From Heterodera schachtii (lineage: Eukaryota; Nematoda; Chromadorea; Rhabditida; Heteroderidae): a stretch of 64,000 nucleotides of DNA. A program made the translations under genes and the position numbers. A model generated the notes under the pieces. That model worked only from the letters and a program-made list of their open reading frames with translations. It did not search any database and had not been told where the DNA came from. The number at the start of each line of letters is the position of its first letter. Position 1 is the stretch's first letter. The DNA lies in contig SIJG01000065.1 in the NCBI GenBank assembly GCA_023374025.1, positions 357,496 to 421,495 on the forward strand, in the 5' to 3' direction. Positions 11,174 through 23,107 of the stretch are shown piece by piece.

Positions 11174-11960
11174 TCATTGCGTCTTTTTCGTGCCGTTTTT
11201 CTCCTGTTGGCCTTCCCATGGGTTTCTCAGCGTTAGGCAAAGTCCCAACAGAAACACCGCCGCCACTCCGCAGAAACATTCGTGAACACATGGCAAAAGG
11301 CGTTGCCGCATCTCAAAACGGACATTTAGTAACCCAAAAGTGAGAAGGGATGAGAAGGGACCTGAACAGCCCTTGCCAATCCGCTGGCCATCCCCGAAAA
11401 AAAGGCCAACCGAAGCAAAGCCCAGACGGACTTTTGCTGGTGAGAAAAGCCACCACAACTTCAAAAAGGAGCTTTTATCAGAAAAAGGAATAAATGCATC
11501 GCAATTATTCATACTGAAGCAAAAGCCTCACGGCCAAAGTGCAGAAAATGCCGTGCGTCGCGTGCTCCCAAAAGCCGACTTGGGCCATCTGTTGCTCCAA
11601 AAGGGACAGCGCCGATTTGTCCGCTCCCATGGACCCCTCAAAAGTTTAATTCCGTTGAGGGCACAGACTTTGCCTTTGCCTGTTCAGACACGGCGAATTG
11701 GTTGAGGGACCAAAGATAGCCATGCATCCAAACGGGGCTGAACAGAAAATGCCGAAGCTGAACACTCACAAAGACGGCGAGCGCGAGACGGAAAGCGGAG
11801 CAGAAGAGGCGACGCGTGGCCAACTCGCGGGCGGAAACCCTAAAAGGACAGCGGAAGGAATGGCCAAGCGAAGGCCGATGACCGACCAATCGCCGGAATG
11901 GAGGAAAAGCACCGATTGGGCACTCTCTGCCGCAAATGCCGGCCTTTCATTTTCTTCCAT
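11174..11960 (-). CDS. Unassigned small multi-pass membrane protein (183 aa)
   Basis: I do not recognise this protein. Minus-strand exons 11960-11887, 11839-11680, 11636-11532, 11436-11362 and 11311-11174 sum to 184 codons with matching phases. Hydrophobic segments appear near ALAVFVSVQLRHFLF, near HGIFCTLAQKSVWALLRLAF and at CGVAAVFLLGLCLTL. The C-terminus is basic (EKNGTKKTQ). The second intron would use a GC donor (GCAAAG). Each exon edge has a usable acceptor, which supports a real gene, but the length of the second exon is less certain. It is convergent with collagen 2, and the pyrimidine minisatellite lies just beyond its stop. Confidence 0.6.
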
Positions 11961-12649
11961 TTAAAATAAATTCAAAAAATAATTGAAAAAATACGAAGGA
12001 AATGCTTGGAAAGAAAGGAGAAAAATGGCGAGGGAAGAGGGCGACCTTCACAAAATGGGGGGAGACAAGCGCAATTTGGATCAATAGCAGCACTTAATGG
12101 GCGAGGGGAACTTGGGGAAAAAGTGTTGGTTAGATTTTAAATTGGGAAAAAATTTAAAAAAAAACAATTAGAAATTCTGCAGATTTCTCCCGCTGGAAAT
12201 GCGCACTTCGAAATTCAAAATTCGGATTTGCTTCTTCCTTCCGTCCGTCCGCTCCGATTTTTTGGCCCTACGATCAGCCGCTGTTTTTCTCTTTCTCACT
12301 TTCCGCCTGTGCTTCTACTCCGATCAGTCCGATGATCGGTCGCTTTTCGTGTGCTCAGTTTTCAGGCAGAGTCCCCCCTCCCCCCCCCCCCTTCGGTCGG
12401 TCAGTCCCCGTTTAATGAGTGAATGTCCCCAAAATCCGGTCACTGCTCCATTGGGTTGGGTTGGTCATGGGGCGGATGATGGCCGACCCTTCGCAAATGC
12501 TCACTTTTTCCTCCTCAGTCGCTCATCAAACTTCGATCAATTTGTCGTCCTCCGTTCGAATTGAGCTTTTTCATTCGATTGCTTTGCAATTTATTCGCTT
12601 TTCCTTTTGTCCAAACCCATCGGCCAACAGAAGTTGCCTTATTAAATTA
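11961..12649. other. Intergenic region 5' of the astacin-like gene
   Basis: AT-rich DNA and a C-homopolymer near 12378. No supported gene. Confidence 0.5.
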
Positions 12650-15600
12650 ATGGGTGCCAAAAATAACGGCGACAGCAATTTGAAACGGCGCAGTCGGCTG
12701 ATCATCGACTTGGCCTACCGATCGGCGCTTCTTTTATTGCTGGCCAATCAGCGGCACTTGGCACGAACAACATTCAGTAAAATTCAGTAAAAATATGCAG
12801 AAATATGTCAGAAACATTTAAAATCGAAATTTGTTTCCTTTTTTTACTTCGATGCTTTTCATTCCGTCAATTGCTTTTCCTTCTTTTTCCGTCCTTTTCC
12901 AATTTCATTTTTCGATGCTTTCGCACTTTCTCAGGTTGGCCCAGGGCGCGCATTCCCTTTGAGGACGACCCGCGGCTGCTGGTCGACCCGGACCAAGCGG
13001 TTGCACTGAACAACGCCCGCATGGACCTGCAGGTACGCACCTGCGTCCGCTTAGTGCCGCGTCGTGCCGAGGCGGACTATGTGTTCTTCAGCGACCTCGG
13101 CCCGCACATTGAGTGAGCTTTAGGCATTTTAAAATTGAAAGCATTCATTGGTCTTGATCAACTCATTATTTTTTATCGTTTCGATTTATTATAAAAGCCA
13201 ATTTGTGCTGCTTCAGATGCTGGAATATGTTCGAACCGTTCCCGCCGAAAGGGCGAATTCTGGTCAATGCCGGCACTTCCTGCCTTGAGCCGATGCGCCG
13301 TCCCCACCGGCCACGGCGCGTATTCAGCGATTGTGAGTTGATTTTTAATATGTTTGAATGTCACTGTTTCTACACAATGCCAACACATTTGTTCAGGTGA
13401 CATTGAGTACATTAACCATTTGTACAATTGCCCACGGCGGAGAAAGTCTTCGCCCATTTGCCCAGCGGGGCGACTAATTATGGCAAAACCGATGGAACTG
13501 CGCCAGCTGCAGCACCACACAACGCCAATGGCAGAGGACGAGGAGGAATTGGACATGACGAGCACAAACCCAATGCCAACCACAACGATGACAAAAACAA
13601 CGACGATAGAGATGGAAGAGGTGGAGGATGAAGAGGGAGAGGGAGAGGCACAGGAAGAGGAAGAGGACGTGAAAGAGCAGGGCGAGCGAGAGGGCGACGG
13701 GGAGGAAGGGACGGAAAACACCACGCCTGGGACGGAGACAGAGACAGAGACGGATGGAGAGAGGGAGAAGGAGAGAGAGGGCGGCGAGGGAAAAGGCGAC
13801 ACTGGCGGAGCAGCAGCCGAACAATCCGCAGAATGGGCCGAGGTGAATAAAGGCGAATTTGCCGGAGGGGGAAGGGAACGTATTGGGGAAATGAAAGATG
13901 GGCGAAATTGGGTTAATCAATTCTCAAGGAGATTCTTGGGAATTTTCAACACTCATTCTCGACGACATCGTTGCCCAATGGAATCACAGAGTCGGAAATA
14001 GAGGCCAAAACTGCAGCTGATCGTGTGTTTGACACAACAATTCGAGAATCTGCCGAAGCGATCGCCTCTGAGAAATCTCAGAATCAACCGGAGATGACGA
14101 CGACGGGCCAAGAGATGATTCCAAGTGCAGTGCCAACGACGGCACTTCCGGAAATGCTAGTGACAGAAGCAAATTCGAAAGAAAACCCAACGGGGACGAC
14201 GGTGGAGTCAGTGCCCGAGCCGACTAAGTCGAACACAATTCCAAGGAGGAACAGCACCATCACAACTCTAACAGAAGCAGAATGGAGCACAGTGACCGAG
14301 CCGAACTCGCCGAAAAGGACGATAGAAAGAATGGCCACAACAGAACAAACGACAATTGAACAAAAGACAACAGAACAAAGGACAACTGAGCAACGGACAA
14401 CTGATCAAATGACAAGTGAACAAGCCATTAGGACAACGTCAAAGCAAGTCGGTGATCGGTTTGGACAGCAGCAATTCCCATTTTAATTGTGGCACATTGC
14501 CAAATGTTTTTGTGATTTAGCAACCAACAACTTCCTATCTGTGGTCCACAATGACCAGCACTCCTTCAGTGATTTCGCCCTTCGTTTCTGATCGGACAGT
14601 GTCTCTGGCAACTGCCGATTTCTTCTCGACCACTCAGCAAATCCTTCCCAAGGCTGAAAGTGACCCGCCGTTGCGGCATCCCTTCCCTCTGATGATGACG
14701 CTAATGTGAGTCGGTCGATGCAAACGATGGGACACAACCAATTCGTTGCCCTCAGCACCACCACAACGACAACGACAATCGCCCCACCACCGCCCGATTG
14801 GGTGCGTTCGGTGGAGGAATCATTCAGAATCGGTGACCAAAGCGTTGACCGGACAAAGACGAGCAGCACGGAAAAGCCGGGGACAGCGGGGAGAAGGACG
14901 TCAAGCAGCACATCGGTGGAGGAAAAGCAGCCGAAGGCATCGGAAGAAGCGGAGCCGAAGCCAAAGACAAAGACAAAGGGACCGGCGGAGAGCGAACAGA
15001 GCGGCGCAGAGGAAGACGAAAAGTCAAGCCGACCGTTGGTGGTCGGACTGATCGAATTGCCACCCGGCGAAGGATTGGCCATTCGAGAGAAAACAAAGGC
15101 AAACAAACGGAGGGGCAAGTGGAGGAAGGGGGAAAGGGTTAATCATTTTTGGTAATGGATCTTGAAAATGAGTATTTACATAAATAACTGCCGAACTTTG
15201 ACAGATTTGCACTTTTTGGCGTATCCGAACTTTCAAATGATTGGTTAATTTTCTAATAATTGGTCATTTGATTTTGAAAAGAAAAATGCATTTTCATTTA
15301 TCAATATTTTTTAATAGTTGGGAATTGTCTAAATCACTTTTAGCCTCGTGTGGTCCAAGAAGCGATTGATTAATCTTTTGCAGGTGACCAAAGTGATCGA
15401 AAAGACCAAATACATCGGCCCCTGCGGTTCGGCATGTCATTACGGTAAATGACTGACAGAATCACCCAATTGCAATAAAACGATTAATTAATTAACTGAG
15501 ATGGCCAATTGGTACGCCTCTATCGCTCGATTAATAACAAACCCTCCGTAATGGACCACTTTTACACCACCGAACGACTCGAGCAGCATCTGATGGCATC

Positions 15601-16380
15601 CCAAGGCTATGTGATGGAGCGTAAGAGCCTTTGATAAACGGACAGTTTGAGTTTGACAACGAATGAAAGGCTTTTCCTTTTCAGCGGCGATGGGCTTTTT
15701 GGGACGGAATCAAATCGACCCGAATTGCACGTGCATACGGCCCTTGTACAGAATGTATTCCGAATTCGCAAGTGAATTGGCAATTGTCAAATTCCCATGG
15801 GTTTTACGCCTTGGCATTCGCAGATGATCACTTTCTGACTGCCTCTGAGCAGGAGAAGGCCATTGCGGAGGGACTGCTCGGATATGTGCACCAGCGCATT
15901 TTGGGCTATTGCACTAATGAGCCGGGCTGTGGCGCGTATGTGCCGTTGTACCGCTTTTTCAGTGCCGTTAACAGGGGTTGGGTCTTTGGCATTTCATGGG
16001 ATTCATTCTTTTTTAGAACATTTAATTTATTAAGACCATTTTTACACGGCGGATCAACAGGTGTGAAACACAAAGGAATGGAGTCGTATCCCATCATTTA
16101 TATGCTCATTAAGGAAATGCATTACTATAAAACTCATGCCGAACTCACTTACGCATTCGAAAAAATTGAGTAAGTTAAAAAAAGTGGGAAAGGCAATGAT
16201 CAAAAAGCTTTGAGTGATTGTCTGACCCAATCAAAAGGCATTGATCATTGATCGGACCCCCTCAGATGCTATGTGTGGCAACACAATTCCTCCGCTAGAG
16301 GCTGTCCCGCGGTGCCATTGCTCGGCGAAAGGGAACAAAGGCGAGACGTAAAAACGGACGATTTTCGGAGGCAGCGCTAA
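12650..16380 (+). CDS. Astacin-like protein lacking the catalytic core, with C-terminal DUF5648-like repeats (856 aa)
   Basis: Exons 12650-12776, 12935-13112, 13217-13332, 13397-13842, 13929-14447, 14521-14705, 14756-15137, 15384-15444, 15501-15620, 15685-15771, 15824-15976, 16035-16060, 16114-16169 and 16266-16380 sum to exactly 857 codons. After a basic, hydrophobic N-terminus, WPRARIPFEDDP and VRTCVRLVPRRAEADYVFF match the start of an M12A astacin domain, and FSDCDIEYINHLYNC matches its end. The ~100 residues that should carry HExxHxxGxxH are absent, and the introns are too short to hide them. Then follow an acidic and Thr/Glu/Ser-rich region (about residues 170-650) and repeats of the LYRxxN...DHFYT...GYV type (LVRLYRSINN, DHFYTTERLE, PLYRMYSEF, VPLYRFFSAV, DHFYTADQQ), which resemble DUF5648. 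The join at 15137/15384 uses a weak GTTAAT donor, so two separate genes remain possible. Confidence 0.6.
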
Positions 16381-17118
16381 CCTCCAAAAACAGAGACAAA
16401 TTGTTAAATCTAAGAAGACAACTTAATTTATTTTTTCCTTTATACAGTATTTTCCACTTGAATAAATTATTTTTTTGTTTAAATTTTGCTATTTTCAAAA
16501 GTCGGCCAATTGCCCCTTCTTTCTATAATCCCTTTTACTTAAAGCTTTTACAACAACAAATTCTTTAGATTTGTTTCGTAATTAAAATGAATATAAAAAA
16601 TTAAGCATTAATCAAAAAAAATATAATAGCAAAACAAAATTATTTTACCTAAGCACTGGCGGAAAAATGACTACAAAAATGAAAAAAACTTCAAATTGCT
16701 CTAAAAAATAAATGTCTTACGCGGCGGGCGGATACAATTTTGTAAATACAGTATGCATAAAATACAAATGAGGATTTTATATTCATATAATTTTCAGTGT
16801 TTTTCCTTTATTTACTTATTCATACCTATCAGGGATGACACAGATTTCCGAGTTCCGAAAAAATTTTAGATGTAGGAATTTCGATTTCCGAAATCTTTGA
16901 TAAAAATAAGGAAATTTTTGGAAATTTCTTTTTTTTTGAAGTTTTGCCAATTCAAATGTTTTATTTTAAATTGTGAGTTTATTTTTCTATATACTTTCTA
17001 CTTAATTTTTGCTTCCAAATAAATTTGAAATCATAAAATTTGGTCATTTTGAACAAAATCTTAAATTTATCGCTTTTTCTTTTTGCTAATCCTAATATTC
17101 TAATTGCTTAAGGTGCAA
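16381..17118. other. AT-rich intergenic region
   Basis: No gene seen. A degenerate TTCCGAGTTCCG-type sequence with CAGGGATG (about 16848-16915) resembles one end of the 3160-3981 element. Confidence 0.5.
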
Positions 17119-18914
17119 ATGACCATTTCCATTTTTCCGCGTATTTGTCCCTCTTTTCCTCCTTTTCTCCGGCATTTTCCTTCTTCGTCCGCTAATTCGC
17201 TCGCTTTTCGTCGCCACTTTTCTCTGACCGGCCCCCGTCACAGCTTTTTCTTCGATTATTTCACTAAAGTTCGATTTGAAATTTATAAAGGAAAAGTCGC
17301 TAAACGAGTGAATCCAAAGGATTTAGCACCCCAAGGACATGCCCCCTCTCCGCGACTATTTGCCCCGTCCGACGTGGGTAAAACATGGCAATGAATTTCC
17401 GTTGCGACAGCTTTTACCAGGACATTATGGTTGGTTGTTTGTTGCCATATCATCAAACGCTGTTGCGGTTGAATTCTTTTTCAGATGATCCCGAGTGGCA
17501 CCCCAAAGACCGCGGTTACGCCGGTTCACCGCGTTTTGGCGACAAAATACCCGAAGACATGTTCGTAAAGATTTACTCAATTTCAAACAGAAATTTCACT
17601 CGAAAACTGCTGGAATAATAATAATACCATTTGAATTGAACCGTTTTCAAGTGGTAGAAAATACGGTTAGACTAATTTTGAGGGCAAAAAAAATCCCTAA
17701 GACCGAAGAATACGTTCTTACAATAAAACGAAACTGCTCCTTTCTTTGTCTTTTTAGCATGATATATCGTAGAAGTCCCACCGAAGAAGAAGTGCCATTT
17801 CTCCACAAGGCAATGCACAAATTGATGTCCATGGTATTTTGGTGGGTTCATTCTTCGTGTAGAGAAAACATTTAGCAACTTTTCGATGGGCTCTCAAATT
17901 GGGACCGATAAAAAGAAAAAAGCGAATTCAATTGGAGGCACTTTTGAATTAAGTAATGCTTAGTATGTTAATGCTAACAGATTTTATAAATGCTGTTGTT
18001 AGTCTGCTTCAAAATTTAAGCATATAGAAATGTGAGCTTTTTTTATTGACACGGAATGGCAGCAACAATTAATTACTAGTAATTGCTGACCAAATCGCTC
18101 AATATTTACCTCAAAAATTCGTATTTTACGCATCCCCCAGAGTTGCTTCTTCCAATTTCTAATTGTTCAGGTATTGGGTTTTCTACACAATCTATTGGCA
18201 TCATCAAGAGCAGTTTACGGTGAGAGCAGGGACGGTTTCTACAAATAAATTTTCTTGATTTCAAGGAGATTTCGCAAACTTTTTTTGGAAAGTTTGGGTG
18301 CGGTAGTTTTGAAGGGGGTACCAACAAGGAAAACCGAACATCTTCAGCAAAACTTCTTATTTTTCCTTAAAAATTTCGGGTGCGGATGTATCTTGTGGGG
18401 GGGGGGGGGGGGTACGTACCCCCCCCCCCCCTGGGACCGTCCCTGGGTGAGACTTTTCGGTTGTTTGCCCCTCCCAAAAAAAATACTGGTTACGGACCTG
18501 TCCCCTCCCCTTCTGTTGGAAAAACTTTAAAAGCTTATTTTTATACCTTTAAATGGATTCCATTTTAGGAAGTGCCTAAAGTTTCTACGCACACAAAAGC
18601 ACGAAAAAAGATTATCCATTTGGTTTTGAGATTTTTACTAGATTTATGGTGTTTTATTTCTAAATTTGGAATTTTAAAAATTATCCTTATTTCTAAAATT
18701 GGTTACTTTTTTCCAATTTTTGTGGTTACGAATATTTTCTACTTGCGCATTTTCATATAAAACATGCAATTCTTTTCAGGGTGAATGGTACATGCCGTAC
18801 CATTACGAATGGTCGGACGAGGAGCTCGGCGTTCCGCCCGACGACGCGCCTGACCCGGAGGAACGCCAATTCTGGGGCCATCCGGGCGAACTGATCGGCA
18901 CTTACCGCGCATAG
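17119..18914 (+). CDS. NDUFB2: NADH dehydrogenase (ubiquinone) 1 beta subunit 2, complex I accessory subunit (198 aa)
   Basis: An accessory subunit of mitochondrial complex I in the inner membrane. Exons 17119-17268, 17327-17429, 17485-17560, 17758-17841, 18171-18219 and 18780-18914 sum to 199 codons. The N-terminus is basic, Ser/Phe/Arg-rich and free of acidic residues, as in a mitochondrial presequence. A single hydrophobic/aromatic segment (MVFWYWVFYTIYWHH) is followed by YEWSDEELGVPPDD, the family signature (human WTDEELGIPPDD, from memory). The nematode protein is longer than the ~100-aa vertebrate one because of an N-terminal extension (RDYLPRPTWVKHGNEFP, PEWHPKDRGYAGSPRFGDK). The last two introns are enlarged by AT-rich and repeat DNA, including a G-run/C-run palindrome at 18397-18431. 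Confidence 0.88.
18397..18431. repeat. G-run/TACGTA/C-run palindrome in an NDUFB2 intron
   Basis: Sixteen G, then TACGTA, then thirteen C: a near-perfect palindrome that can form a hairpin or G-quadruplex/i-motif. It lies in the 560-nt last intron. Confidence 0.85.
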
Positions 18915-21774
18915 AAAGAGCCGTTTACATTAGGAGTTTCATTAATGACGAGTGATCGAAGGCAAATATAAACTTGTTTTGGAGAGGCCCTTTTGCTTTT
19001 GGCAGTCCGTACATTTTGTAAAAAAAAAAAGGAGAAAAACCGATATTGTTACGAAAATTAAATTTAAAAGATGATGTACTGTCCGTTTAGTCATTTCCGT
19101 TTGTTCGGTCCTTCAATTTATGTCTTCGTTAAATTGTTAACCCCATAAATGTTAACTATTTCAATACTCCGTTCATTTCTTTTGTACGATCCCCCAGGGG
19201 TGTGCCGAGTTTCATGTCGTCTTTTTCGGATTTAAATTTTTAAAAAGGAACTATGTAACAAAAAAAATTAAATTCAAAAAAATGCTCCAAAATTGAAAAA
19301 TCATACAAACCTTAAAAAATTTACTCGATGTTCAATTTTCCCCGGATTCGCTTATTTGCACCGAAAATGGCCTGGACCACCTGGATCCAGGACAAATTCA
19401 GGTCCAAGATGAATTCTGTAAATTAGACAAACAAAAAAGTTTGTTTTCGTTTCGTACGAAAATGGTTATTTTTTCGTTTTCGTGTGCCGTATTCGTCCAA
19501 CAAAAAGATTTTCTTTTTTTGAGTTTGCACCTTTTGCTGATCCCCTTGGGAAGAGGGGCGATTTTGGTCGCTTGCTTTTCCTCTGGGCATTTTTCTCCGT
19601 GGGATTAACTTCGGTTGTTATTTGGGGTTGCCCTTCTCTGTTTCTCTCCTCTCCTCCCACGCTTTGTTTTGTTTACTTTCGGTTCCTTTGGCCAAATGTC
19701 TCGGCTTTGAGTGTCTCTCCGTGCGCATTCCTTCGTCGATTAGCACTCTCCGCTGGGGGTTGCATAATTTTGTCTTTTATCGGCGGCGGAGCGGAATTTT
19801 GGCAATGCGCGGAATTTGCGCGCCATGGCCGCCACGCGATTTGGTCGAAGTGCTCGAAATTCTTAGAGCGAGTCCTTTGGTTGGCCAACAAGCGAAATTC
19901 TGATCAGTTGGGACACGCTAATCGACGGATTAATTAATTAATTAATGGACGAGTGAAAAGGGCGATGAAAAGAATTCTGACAATGAAAAGGCATTTGCAT
20001 ATTTTGTTTGCCATTGCCTTGCCCCGACTCTTTCATTCCTTCCGTTTTTTGTTCCTTTGCCTTTGCTTGCCATGGGTTAATTGCCCCGGGTGTTCGTCGT
20101 CCTTCGCGCCGTCTTTTGGCGGTCGTCGGCTGCGAAGTGCGCGTGCCCCCCGTCGCCCCCCCCCCCGCCTCCTCCCCGGGGCACTTTTTGTGCGTCGTTT
20201 GCCTTTTCATAATTACCCTTTGGAGATGAGCACCCACCCGCCCTCCTCTTTTTCCCATTTTCGGCTAATCAATCGCTTTTCGCTGCTTTTCTTTACCCCC
20301 CCCCCCCTCCATTTTCATATTTTTTGTTCTGTCTCTGCTAATGAACGATCCTTTGGGAATGAATATGAATAAATAATTCGTTTTTGTGCCAATTTCTAAG
20401 GCGGCATGGTTTTTGGCAAAATTTGCAATTCAATTTGGCCACGCTCATCTCATAATTAGCCTTCAGCCCTTAAATTCACTTTCTCGTCAATGGATTCTCC
20501 CCTTTAAAATTCAATGGATTTTTGGGTTATGTATCAACCAATCAAAAGTATTAATTTCAACTATTCATTCTAATTAAAAATCCAAACAATTTAATTAGAA
20601 AGTTTTTTGGTGGTAATTTGTTGTTCGGTAAGGCGCCGTGAAAATTGGCATTCCGAGACGAAAAAATTAATTTAAAGAAAATAATTATCGAGAATATCAA
20701 AATGACAGTGAATTTGATTATAAGTTTAATAACCGGTAATTTACGGTATTTCGAGACACGAGAAAAACATTTTCATGTCACAAAATGAAAAAAATTGTCA
20801 AAAAGAGGAAGCGAAATTTGAATTTTATCGAAAGAGAGCAAAAACGCTGGAGAAGATAATGAAAGGTATAATTTCTTTACTAAAATGTGCCAAAAAAGAC
20901 GGATTGGAGGCGAAAAGGGAAAAAAGAGGGACACTTTTTTTGGGGGGGGGGGGGGGGGGGGGGCGGCAAAGAGAAAGGGAGGGGAGGGCGGGGGGGGGGG
21001 GGGGGGGGGAATGGGAGGGAGGGGGAGGGGGGCGTGGTCAGCAAAGTCCGTCCTTCGGTCGGTCCATCCGCCTTCCCGCGTTTGCCCCTCGGCCACAATT
21101 CCCCCCTTGCCCCTCCCCTCCCCCCCCCCCCCCCCGCCTTTCCCTCCCCCCAATTCCCGCTGGACCCCTCGGCATCGTGAGAAGCGCGGACAAAGGACAG
21201 AAACACGCGAAGGCACACCACTCATTCATTTCTCACTCACTTGAAGCATTGGTTGGGGGGGGGGATGGTGGAAAATGCCAAGGGAAAACCCCCGAGGGGC
21301 GGCGGAGAGGCGGCACTTCCATTTTATTTCATTTGCTTTCATTAACCTGTGTCAAAATTTATCTGTGTCGCAATTTTATTCATAATTAAACAAAATTTTG
21401 GCAGACAATTCAAATTGATGGGTCCATCCGATTGGTATCTTATGAATGATCAGTCCCCCCCATTCCCCCCCCCCCTCCCTTTCCTCCGGACGATGATGCA
21501 CTGCTGCCGGGCCTTGTGGGGGCTGCAAAAAACGTGCTTCTCTTTCTCTCCATCCGACAGTGTTTCTCCTCCCCTTCCGTTTTAACTTTACAAATTCTTT
21601 CGGTTTGCGCTGACGCGGCCGAAGTGCACACTTCGGAAGAAATTGAAATGCTTTTCACTTTTAAATTGATCAATCGTTGCAATTGCTTTCATTTCCTTTC
21701 AGCAGTTGCATTCGCCGCTTTCTCTTCGCTAATCACCGCCTCTTTGTCCTCTTTTGTCCCTTTTGTCCATTATT
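18915..21774. other. Long intergenic region upstream of the insulin-like gene
   Basis: No gene could be supported. ORFs near 19482-20372 and 20775-21389 have no recognisable domains, and many overlap G/C homopolymers (about 20163, 20940-21010, 21120). Presumably upstream regulatory DNA of the insulin-like gene. Confidence 0.55.
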
Positions 21775-23099
21775 ATGTCGTCGATGTTCGCGCCCCGGCC
21801 ATTCGATTCGCCTTTTCTTCTGCGACGGATAGTATCGCAGCAATGCTCCTCGTCGAATGCTGCAACGACCCTCCCGTGCCGATTAAAAACGGCATTTCCA
21901 AATGTCAGACGGACTGCGACGGCATCAACAGCCCACGGTAAAAGTCGAAGGTCTTCCTCGGAGAGCTCACTTCGACCGTGCCGTTCCGTGCGCGCTCCGT
22001 CCGCCGTCGTTCTGTTAGCTTTTGTTTTGTTACTAATAATTGGCACAAAGGACGGGGCCAACGCAATGCCAAACGAATGGGAGGAGCAGCGAATGTGCGG
22101 ACGACTGCTGATCCAAGCATTAAAAATGGTGTGCAACCACCAATACGCGCAGCCGAACAGAGGTGGGAACAGACGAAGGGAGATGATTAATTAGTGCAAT
22201 TCATTAGCCACAAATTAGCAAATGATTGGTCGTCCTTTGGTTCCCATCGAATGCCCTTTCCTCTCAAATTTCCATAAGTCTAACACCTCGAATTGTCAAC
22301 CGAAAGCTCCTCCTGACCATTTTTGAGCTTGCCATGCAATTCCATTAGCTCATTTTCAAAATGAGATTATCCGCCCCCCCCCCCCTTTTACCATTTCTTT
22401 TCTCAATAAAACCTTTTGAGCTTTTTATCATTTATTCTTTCAAAATTTTAAAAATGCCAACAGACACAACACCCGCCCTCTCCACTTAAATACTCTAAAA
22501 ATAATGTTTTTTCCTTTCTTACGATTTACTCAACATAATCCTCTGTTTTCCCCGACGGGGCGAAATGAGACAAATATAGCCTTCTTCTGCCAACGCAAAA
22601 TATTTTGCTTTTTTCAACCGCCAGCAAAAGGCGCCGGGGAAATTAGCCTCGTCTGCTGACCATTTTACTAATTATGGCCCAAAGGCACAAAAATGGGAAG
22701 GGCTTAATGAGGAGGAAAATGGATGACAAAGAAGAGAGAGAAAAGGAATGACCAAATTGAGGGAAAGGCCAAAGAAGCGCAATTTCAAATTATGCACCTT
22801 TTGCAGATAATTTCTACGAAACCACCGGCGTTTTGTTGCGCGTCCGCCGTTCGTCCGCCTCCCGCGCTTATGTGGTGAAGCGGCAACGGCCGCCGACAGA
22901 CGACGGCGCCGCGCCAATGGCCGCGCCACACGGAGCGATGGGACGGAACAGACGCGGCATCATCTGGGAGTGCTGCACCAACAAATGCTCGCTGAATTAC
23001 ATTCGCAACAATTACTGCGCCGCACCGCCGCACCAAAGCGAACAGACGGAGGAAAACGCCGCATTCCAATTGGAGGACGAGCGGAGGCGGCGGAAATGA
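21775..23099 (+). CDS. Insulin-like prohormone (226 aa)
   Basis: A secreted ligand of the insulin/IGF receptor (DAF-2) pathway. Exons are 21775-22162 and 22807-23099, with one 644-nt intron. A hydrophobic segment (VVLLAFVLLLIIG) is followed by a B-chain-like CGRLLIQALKMVC (Cys spacing x11 as in insulin). A connecting region with basic sites (VRR, VKR, then NRR) leads to an A-chain-like segment with CCTNKCSLNYIRNNYC and a polar Arg-rich tail. The six cysteines fit the canonical three-disulfide type. Two oddities: the third to fourth A-chain Cys gap is nine residues, against eight in vertebrate insulin, and the hydrophobic segment sits about 80 residues after the first ATG, so the true start may lie in another exon or the N-terminus may be unusually long. 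C. elegans has a large INS family, but I cannot assign an orthologue. Confidence 0.88.
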
Positions 23100-23107
23100 T
23101 ACACTCA

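Noticed and set aside
13173..13802. Minus-strand 209-codon ORF
   Set aside because: Antisense shadow of the acidic/Thr-rich exon of the astacin-like gene.
19482..20372. Two plus-strand ORFs with hydrophobic stretches
   Set aside because: No splice-consistent extension, no recognisable domain and overlap with homopolymers.
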